NCBI GenBank assembly: GCA_023386885.1
Contig: JAEWIX010000001.1
Coordinates: 21,361-85,360, forward strand
From: Pseudomonadota bacterium
GTDB lineage: Bacteria > Pseudomonadota > Alphaproteobacteria > Rhizobiales > Xanthobacteraceae
Direction of reading: 5' to 3'
DNA: 64,000 bases
Shown here piece by piece: positions 57,465 through 64,000 of this stretch. The position numbers and the translations under genes were made by a program. Under the pieces are notes generated by a model that saw only the letters and a list, made by a program, of their open reading frames with translations, ran no database searches and had not been told where the DNA came from. Position 1 is the first letter of the stretch, and each line of letters opens with the position of its first letter.

Positions 57465-57786
57465 CTCGAACTCCAGCCTCGAACCGTAGAATGATGACCG
57501 ACACTATGCAGGATTGTCGCAGGGAGCAAACCCTCATCAAGTGGGTTTGACATTCGCGCACTGCATCGCTTCGCGGCTGCGAGAGGCAACTCGCAGGGAT
57601 TTTCACCGTGGATTTTCGCGACAAGGAATTGAACGGGTTTCCCGACAATCCCGCTATGCGGTTCCGCGGCTTGAGGGCGCATCGCGTTGCCGCCAAAACC
57701 GGCTTGTGCGACGGACCGACAGGGCCGACAATCGACAGAAGCACGAGACGCGCGAGGCGCGTCCGCCATCGAGACAGGGAGTGAAC
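57465..57786. other. Non-coding divergent promoter region
   Basis: 322 bp between the leftward transferase and rightward CaiB genes. It contains a -35-like TTGACA (57547-57552) without a convincing -10, and a strong ribosome binding site GGGAG before GTG 57787. No gene is supported. Confidence 0.4.
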
Positions 57787-58914
57787 GTGACCGACACCGT
57801 GACAACGCGTGATCCGCAGACCAGCGCCGCATCGCAACCGGCCACCGGCCCGCTGAAGGGCGTGCGCATCGTCGAGTTCGCCGGCATCGGCCCCGGCCCA
57901 TTCGCCTGCATGATGCTGGCCGATATGGGCGCGGAGGTCATCACGCTCGACCGCGTCGGCGCCAACAAGAACATGAAATCGGTGTCGGGACGCGGCCGCA
58001 AGGTGGTCGAGCTCGATCTCAAGGACAAGGCGTCGATCGCGCAGGCGCTCGACCTGCTCGGCAACGCCGACGCGCTGATCGAGGGCTTCCGTCCGGGCGT
58101 GATGGAGCGGCTCGGGCTCGGCCCCGACGTGGTGCTGGCGCGCAATCCGCGCCTCGTCTACGGCCGCATGACTGGCTGGGGCCAGACCGGCCCGCTGGCC
58201 TGCGCCGCCGGGCACGACATCAACTACATCTCGATCACCGGCGCGCTGGCGGCGATCGGCGGCAAGGACAAGCCGGTGCCGCCGCTCAACCTCGTCGGCG
58301 ATTTCGGCGGCGGCGCGCTCTATCTCGTGGTCGGCGTGCTGGCGGCACTGGTGGAAGCCGGCAAATCCGGCAAGGGCCAGGTGGTCGACACCGCGATGTG
58401 CGACGGCGCGGCCTCGCTGATGTCGATGTTCTTCGACTTCAGCGCCATCGGCCGCTGGCAGGAGAAGCGCGACAGCAACATGCTGGACGGCGGCGCGCAT
58501 TTCTACGGCGTCTACGAGTGCAAGGACGGCCAGTTCGTCTCCATCGGCTCGATCGAGCCGCAGTTCTACGCACTGCTGCGGAAGCTGGCGGGCCTCGACG
58601 ACGCCGCCTACGACGCGCAGATGGACGCCAAGGGCTGGCCGGCGCTGAAGGAAAAACTCACCGCAGTGTTCAAGAGCAAGACCCGCGACGAGTGGTGCAA
58701 GATCATGGAAGGCTCCGATGTCTGCTTCGCGCCGATCCTGACCATGAGCGAGGCGACGCAGCACCCGCACATGCAAGCGCGCGAGGTGTTCATCACCCGC
58801 CACGGCATCCCGCAGCCGGCCCCCGCGCCGCGCTTCTCACGCACGCCCTCGAACGTGCGCGAGCCGGTGAAGGCGAGCCTCGGCGATATCGTGAAGGCGT
58901 GGGGCGGGAAGTAA
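57787..58914 (+). CDS. CaiB/BaiF CoA-transferase family protein, alpha-methylacyl-CoA racemase-like
   Basis: 375 residues from GTG 57787, set by GGGAG five bases upstream. Family III fold: VRIVEFAGIGPGPFACMMLADMGAEVI at the start. The racemase residues are visible, His in AAGHDINYI and Asp in LVGDFGGGAL, which fits alpha-methylacyl-CoA racemases better than transferases whose catalytic Asp stands elsewhere. The reaction is epimerisation of 2-methyl-branched acyl-CoA. Its place among homogentisate genes gives no obvious link. Confidence 0.85.
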   Translation: MTDTVTTRDPQTSAASQPATGPLKGVRIVEFAGIGPGPFACMMLADMGAEVITLDRVGANKNMKSVSGRGRKVVELDLKDKASIAQALDLLGNADALIEGFRPGVMERLGLGPDVVLARNPRLVYGRMTGWGQTGPLACAAGHDINYISITGALAAIGGKDKPVPPLNLVGDFGGGALYLVVGVLAALVEAGKSGKGQVVDTAMCDGAASLMSMFFDFSAIGRWQEKRDSNMLDGGAHFYGVYECKDGQFVSIGSIEPQFYALLRKLAGLDDAAYDAQMDAKGWPALKEKLTAVFKSKTRDEWCKIMEGSDVCFAPILTMSEATQHPHMQAREVFITRHGIPQPAPAPRFSRTPSNVREPVKASLGDIVKAWGGK

Positions 58915-58944
58915 GTGCGCTTGCTCTGCACAGCTTAAAACGTC

Positions 58945-59032
58945 GTCATGGCCGGGCTCGTCCCGGCCATCCACGTTCTGGCTGCCAAAAAAGAGAAAAG
59001 ACGGAGATGCCCGGGACAAACCCGGGCATGAC
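58945..59032. repeat. Dispersed palindromic repeat, copy 3
   Basis: GTCATGGCCGGGCTCGTCCC at the left and GGGACAAACCCGGGCATGAC at the right, with CCACGTT inside. A shorter version of the 47221 family. Confidence 0.75.
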
Positions 59033-59056
59033 GCGGGGAGAGGTCGGGACTCGAAA

Positions 59057-60175
<1,119 letters not shown>

Positions 60176-60258
60176 GGCGAAACCTCCTGAAGCTAAATTT
60201 CAACCATTATCCGCCGATTTTCGCGCAAAAAGCGTGCAATCGAGGGGCATTTCCGCGA

Positions 60259-60284
60259 GAATGCGCACAAACCATGCGCCATTC
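60259..60284. promoter_or_regulatory. Imperfect inverted repeat in the hppD/lrp gap
   Basis: GAATGCGCA (60259-60267) and TGCGCCATTC (60275-60284) are inverted with one extra base. It lies in front of both divergent genes and could bind the Lrp protein. Confidence 0.4.
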
Positions 60285-60296
60285 GAGGATTCATGC

Positions 60297-60770
60297 ATGA
60301 TCGATGTCGACGGCTTCGACCTGAAAATGCTGGCGGCGTTGCAGGACGACGGCCGGTTGACCAACCAGCAACTCGCCGACGCGGTTGGGCTGTCGGCCTC
60401 GCAATGCTCGCGCCGCCGCACCCGGCTGGAGGACGACGGCATCGTCGCTGGCTACCACGCCGACCTCGCCGCCGAGCGGCTCGGCTTCAACGTGGTGGCG
60501 TTCGTCCACATCACGCTGGCGACTCACTCACCGGACAATGCGAAGCACTTTCGCGATCTGGTGCTGCGGGTCGACGACGTGCAGGAGGCGTATTCGCTCA
60601 CGGGCGACGCGGACTATCTGCTGAAGATCGTCCTGCGCGATTTGAAGAGTCTGTCGGATATCGTCAACAACGTGCTGATGCCGCACCCCAGCATCGCGCA
60701 TGTGCGCTCGTCGATCGTGCTCGACCGCCTGAAGGCGACAACGAAACTGCCGCTGCGGAATGTGAGATAG
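60297..60770 (+). CDS. Lrp/AsnC-family regulator
   Basis: 157 residues: helix-turn-helix DLKMLAALQDDGRLTNQQLADAVGLSASQCSRRRTRLEDDGIV, then an RAM ligand domain with GDADYLLKIVLRDLKSLSDIV. Lrp proteins next to hppD usually activate tyrosine degradation in response to an aromatic amino acid. ATG 60297 is the natural start; the frame upstream is the shadow of hppD. Confidence 0.9.
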   Translation: MIDVDGFDLKMLAALQDDGRLTNQQLADAVGLSASQCSRRRTRLEDDGIVAGYHADLAAERLGFNVVAFVHITLATHSPDNAKHFRDLVLRVDDVQEAYSLTGDADYLLKIVLRDLKSLSDIVNNVLMPHPSIAHVRSSIVLDRLKATTKLPLRNVR

Positions 60771-60787
60771 CCGTCGCGCGAGAACCC

Positions 60788-62059
60788 CTACCCCTTCGCC
60801 GGCAGAATCGTGCCTTCGACTTCGCCGAAGCCGACGCGGTAGCCGTCGCCCTGGCACCAGCCGCGGATCGAGAGCGAATCGCCGTCCTCGAAGAAGGTGC
60901 GCTTGACGCCGCCCGGCAGATCGATCGGCTCGCTGCCGTTCCACGAAATCTCGAGAAGGCTGCCGCGCTGGTCCTTCTCGGGACCGGAGATGGTGCCGGA
61001 GCCGAGCAGATCGCCGACATTCATCGCGCAACCGCCGGAGGCGTGATGCACGAGCTGCTGCACCGAGGACCAGTACATGTACTTGAAGTTGGTGCGCGCG
61101 ATCCGCGCGTAATCCTTTGCGCCATCGGTGCGCAGCGCGACGTCGAGATTGAGGTCGTAGTTGTTGGCGCCCTTCTGCTGCAAATACGGCAACGGCACAG
61201 GATCCTGCGTCGGCCCCGCAACGCGGAACGGCTCCAACGCCTCGCGCGTCACCACCCACGGGCTGATCGAGGTGCCGAACGCCTTGGCCTGGAACGGGCC
61301 GAGCGGCACGTATTCCCATTGCTGGATATCGCGCGCGCTCCAGTCGTTGAGCAGCACGAAGCCGAAGATCATCTCGGTCGCCTGCGCCTCGGTGAGCATG
61401 TGGCCCATCTGCGACGCGCCGCCGACGACGACGCCCATCTCCAGTTCGAAATCCAGCCGCTTGCACGGGCCGAAGCTCGGCGCGTCGGCCGATGGCGGCT
61501 TCAACTGGCCCTGCGGCCGGATGATCGGCGTGCCGCTGACGACGACGGTGGAGGCACGGCCGTTATAGGCGATGGGGATATGCAGCCAGTTCGGCTGCAA
61601 GGCGTTGTCCTTGCCGCGGAACATGATGCCGACGTTGGTGGCGTGTTCCTTCGACGAATAGAAATCGGTGTAACCCGCGACCGCGAACGGCATGTGCAAC
61701 TGCACCTCGTTGCGCGGGAGCAGCGCCCGTTTGCGCAAGGCGGCGTTATCGCGCAGCGTCGCATTGTCGTGGCGCAAGAGTTCGCTGATCCGCGCGCGGG
61801 TGGCGCTCCATGTTGTCGGACCGAGCGCCATGAAGGCGTTGAGGCCGCCTTGCGCGAATACGCCGTCACCGGCCTTCAGCAGCCCTTCGGACTCCAGCGC
61901 GGCGAGATCGAGCACGAACTCGCCGATGGCGACACCGACACGCTTCTGCGACGAGGCCGGCGTCGAGAACACGCCGTAAGGCAGGTTCTGGATCGGGAAG
62001 TCCGAATCGGCAGCGACGTCGATGAAGGATTTCAATTTCGGATCGTTGGGGTGGGACAA
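60788..62059 (-). CDS. fahA: Fumarylacetoacetase
   Basis: 423 residues: N-terminal domain with FPIQNLPYGVFSTP, then the catalytic domain with metal and active-site residues in VGIMFRGKDNALQPNWLHIPIAYNGRAST and LDFELEMGVVVGG (Glu ligands), and the closing MNVGDLLGSGTISGPEKD. It splits fumarylacetoacetate into fumarate and acetoacetate. Full length for the eukaryote-like family. In the same leftward line as hmgA (169 bp apart with a repeat between). Confidence 0.95.
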   Translation of the reverse strand: MSHPNDPKLKSFIDVAADSDFPIQNLPYGVFSTPASSQKRVGVAIGEFVLDLAALESEGLLKAGDGVFAQGGLNAFMALGPTTWSATRARISELLRHDNATLRDNAALRKRALLPRNEVQLHMPFAVAGYTDFYSSKEHATNVGIMFRGKDNALQPNWLHIPIAYNGRASTVVVSGTPIIRPQGQLKPPSADAPSFGPCKRLDFELEMGVVVGGASQMGHMLTEAQATEMIFGFVLLNDWSARDIQQWEYVPLGPFQAKAFGTSISPWVVTREALEPFRVAGPTQDPVPLPYLQQKGANNYDLNLDVALRTDGAKDYARIARTNFKYMYWSSVQQLVHHASGGCAMNVGDLLGSGTISGPEKDQRGSLLEISWNGSEPIDLPGGVKRTFFEDGDSLSIRGWCQGDGYRVGFGEVEGTILPAKG

Positions 62060-62081
62060 ATCACTCTCCGTTTAACGAGGC

Positions 62082-62205
62082 GTCATGCCCGGCCTTGTGC
62101 CGGGTATCCACGTCTTGATTGTATCAAAGAAGGAAGACGTGGATGGCCGGGAACATAGGTGTTCGAAAGAACGCCGTTCTTCAAACGGCCATGCCCGGCC
62201 ATGAC
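62082..62205. repeat. Dispersed palindromic repeat, copy 4
   Basis: GTCATGCCCGGCC at the left and GGCCATGAC at the right, with TCCACGTCTTG, GAAGACGTGGA and GAACGCCGTTCTTC inside. It lies between hmgA and fahA. Confidence 0.75.
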
Positions 62206-62228
62206 TGCAAAGTATGTGCGCGAACCAG

Positions 62229-63575
62229 TTACGGCTTGTTCGGATCGAATTTCTTTTCCAGCCCGTTCCAGCAATCGGCGTAGTTGTCCTGCAAGGTGCC
62301 GGAGGTCGCCGCGTGTTTGGTGACGCGCTGGGGAAAGCGGGTTTCGAACATGAAGGCCATGGTGCCGGTCAGCTTCACCGGCTTCAACTCGCCGTTGGAG
62401 GCGTGATCGAACGCCTCGCGGTCCGGGCCGTGCGGCAGCATCTGGTTGTGCAGGCTGATGCCGCCCGGCACAAAACCTTGCGGCTTGGCATCGTAGACGC
62501 CGTAGATCAGGCCCATGAACTCGCTCATGATGTTCATGTGATACCACGGCGGGCGGAAGGTGTTGTCCGCGACCATCCAGCGCTCCGGGAAGATGACGAA
62601 ATCGATGTTGGCGGTGCCGGCGGTTTCCGACGGCGAGGTCAGCACGGTGAAGATCGACGGATCGGGATGGTCGAAGCCGATGGCGCCGATCGGCGAGAAG
62701 GTGCGCAGGTCGTATTTGTACGGCGCGTAGTTGCCGTGCCACGCCACCACGTCGATCGGCGAATGCGGCAGCTTGGTCATGTAGAGCGCGCCGCCCCACT
62801 TCACGTAAAGTTCGGTCGGCGTGTCCTTATCCTCATAGGCCGCGACCGGCGTGAGGAAGTCGCGCGAATTGGCGAGGCAATTGGCGCCGATCGGCCCGCG
62901 CTCCGGCAAGGTGAAGGCGCCGCCGTAATTCTCGCATAGATAGCCGCGCGCCGGACCGTTCGGAATCTCGACGCGGAATTTGACGCCGCGCGGGATCACC
63001 GCGATCTCGCCGGGCTCGATATCGATGCGGCCGAATTCAGTGACGAAGCGCAGGTCGCCCTGCTGCGCCACGAACATCATCTCGCCGTCGGCATTGTAGA
63101 AGTGCTGATCCACCATCGACTTGGTGATGAGATAGACATGCGCGGCCATGCCGGCCTGGGTGTTGGCGTCGCCCGCCGTGGTCATGGTCTGCACGCCCTG
63201 CACGAAGGTCAATTCCTCCTTCGGCATCGGCGTCGGATCCCAGCGCAATTGCGAGATCGGCATGTCGTCTTCGAAGCACGGCGCGGTGCGCCACAGCATC
63301 GGGTCGATTTTCGTAAAGCGACCGGAGTGCTTCACCGACGGACGAATACGATAGAGCCACGAGCGCTCATTCAAACCGCGCGGCGCAGTGAAGGGCGAGC
63401 CCGACAACTGCTCCGCATAAAGGCCGTAAGCGCAGCGTTGCGGCGAGTTGCGGCCGATCGGCAGCGCACCGGGCAATGCTTCGGTTTCAAACGAGTTGCC
63501 GAAGCCGGACATGTAACCCGGCGTCACACCGGCGGTGCCTTGCTTCAGACTGTTGGGTGCGGTGTTGATGTTCAT
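62229..63575 (-). CDS. hmgA: Homogentisate 1,2-dioxygenase
   Basis: 448 residues, normal length. Iron-site text is visible in the C-terminal cupin part: PPWYHMNIMSEFMGLIYG (His and Glu) and the second His in LPHGPDREAF. The start YMSGFGNSFETEALPGALP is a family hallmark. It opens homogentisate to maleylacetoacetate. maleylacetoacetate isomerase is not in the window. Start ATG 63575 with GGGAGAG upstream. Confidence 0.95.
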   Translation of the reverse strand: MNINTAPNSLKQGTAGVTPGYMSGFGNSFETEALPGALPIGRNSPQRCAYGLYAEQLSGSPFTAPRGLNERSWLYRIRPSVKHSGRFTKIDPMLWRTAPCFEDDMPISQLRWDPTPMPKEELTFVQGVQTMTTAGDANTQAGMAAHVYLITKSMVDQHFYNADGEMMFVAQQGDLRFVTEFGRIDIEPGEIAVIPRGVKFRVEIPNGPARGYLCENYGGAFTLPERGPIGANCLANSRDFLTPVAAYEDKDTPTELYVKWGGALYMTKLPHSPIDVVAWHGNYAPYKYDLRTFSPIGAIGFDHPDPSIFTVLTSPSETAGTANIDFVIFPERWMVADNTFRPPWYHMNIMSEFMGLIYGVYDAKPQGFVPGGISLHNQMLPHGPDREAFDHASNGELKPVKLTGTMAFMFETRFPQRVTKHAATSGTLQDNYADCWNGLEKKFDPNKP

Positions 63576-63615
63576 CTCACTCTCCCATTGGCTCGCGAGA
63601 TTTCAAACCTTTGAA

Positions 63616-63698
63616 CGTCATTGCGAGCGCAGCGAAGCAATCCAGTTCTTCCTTCGTGATGCTGGGTTGCTTCGTCGCTCTCGCTCCTCGCAATGACG
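63616..63698. repeat. Dispersed repeat, CGTCATTGCGAGCG type
   Basis: CGTCATTGCGAG at the left and CTCGCAATGACG at the right form 12-bp inverted ends; GCGAAGCAATCCA and a TGGGTTGCTTCG-type block lie inside. A second repeat family, different from the one at 47221. Confidence 0.75.
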
Positions 63699-63704
63699 AA
63701 TACG

Positions 63705-64000
63705 TCAGCCCTGCAACGCGGCCCACATCTCGCGGTCGCGCTTGTCGGTCCAGATCACCGGGTCGTCGATGCCCGACGCCTCGTCGAAGGCGCGCGAGAC
63801 GTTGAACGGCAGGCAGTGCTCGTAGATCGCGAAGCTCGAGAACTTCGGGTCCATCACCTCGCGGGTCGCCGCCATCGTTTCTTTCAGCGTGCGGCCCTTG
63901 GCGACTGACAACTCCGCCGCGCCATATAGCGTGGAGACGAAATCGCGCGTCATGGCGATGGCCTCGCGCGTCGTCTCGATGCCTTTCAGCGCATCGCCGC
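63705..64000 (-). CDS. MBL-fold metallo-hydrolase, 5' part beyond right edge
   Basis: The frame is open from the edge at 64000 to the stop at 63705. The last 98 residues are visible, including DALKGIETTREAIAMTRDFV and a basic C-terminus ending MWAALQG. I recall this tail from MBL-fold hydrolases found beside hmgA in rhizobia and Rhodopseudomonas; the zinc motif itself would lie outside. The internal ATG at 63953 is not the start. Confidence 0.6.
   Translation of the reverse strand, partial: GDALKGIETTREAIAMTRDFVSTLYGAAELSVAKGRTLKETMAATREVMDPKFSSFAIYEHCLPFNVSRAFDEASGIDDPVIWTDKRDREMWAALQG

Overview
The window looks like part of an alphaproteobacterial chromosome, most likely from the Bradyrhizobium / Rhodopseudomonas / Afipia group of the Hyphomicrobiales. 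The evidence is the high GC content, a fixNOQP-fixIS cytochrome cbb3 cluster, NnrR-type boxes, Liv-type ABC and TRAP transporters, and families of short palindromic intergenic repeats of a kind I know from that group. This placement is inferred from gene content; no rRNA or other marker gene is present.

Positions 1-18762 are the right-hand part of an integrated element. A tyrosine integrase (17291-18559) sits next to a 49-bp 3' fragment of a tRNA-Arg(CCG) gene (18714-18762), which I read as attR. A leftward phage-like operon holds an AlpA-like regulator, a Toprim/DUF927 primase-helicase, small DNA-binding proteins and two large virion/ejection-type proteins, one with an M15 peptidase domain. 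No terminase, portal or capsid gene is visible. Cargo includes a DUF1778-GNAT toxin-antitoxin pair, a membrane-anchored nuclease, a degenerate HNH protein and a broken IS1595 transposase. The left end lies outside the window.

Positions 18777-26654 hold an MBL-fold hydrolase, a complete TRAP transporter (dctQMP), and a leftward pair of an orphan periplasmic binding protein and a chemoreceptor.

Positions 26958-43580 form a nicotinate catabolic locus. Nicotinate dehydrogenase NicAB (with three c-type hemes) should make 6-hydroxynicotinate. A ferredoxin-dependent 6-hydroxynicotinate reductase (Hnr) and an enamidase of the Eubacterium barkeri type should then reduce and open the ring. An NADP-ferredoxin reductase is divergent from the enamidase. 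A UPF0280 gene and two tandem DUF1185 genes are translationally coupled behind hnr, followed by a Liv-type ABC transporter and a MarR regulator. A shared operator-like palindrome TTNGTAYACNAA occurs once between fpr and the enamidase gene and twice between hnr and nicA, tying both divergent promoter regions together. Hnr carries a flavinylation-like motif, which suggests that the UPF0280 protein is its flavin transferase. This is the most interesting system in the window.

Positions 43806-55920 form a respiratory and nitric-oxide module: a redoxin, NnrS, a Crp/Fnr regulator of the NnrR type, an alternative oxidase, pseudoazurin with two small partners, and the cbb3 oxidase with FixI and FixS. 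Perfect TTGCG-N4-CGCAA boxes lie in front of nnrS, aox and the pseudoazurin gene, and a one-mismatch version lies in front of fixN. fixG and fixH are absent from their usual place and are replaced by a 69-residue membrane protein and a DUF2189 protein.

Positions 56101-64000 hold tyrosine/homogentisate degradation: 3-oxoacid CoA-transferase (two subunits), a CaiB-type CoA-transferase/racemase, HPPD, an Lrp regulator, fumarylacetoacetase, homogentisate dioxygenase, and an MBL-fold gene cut by the right edge.
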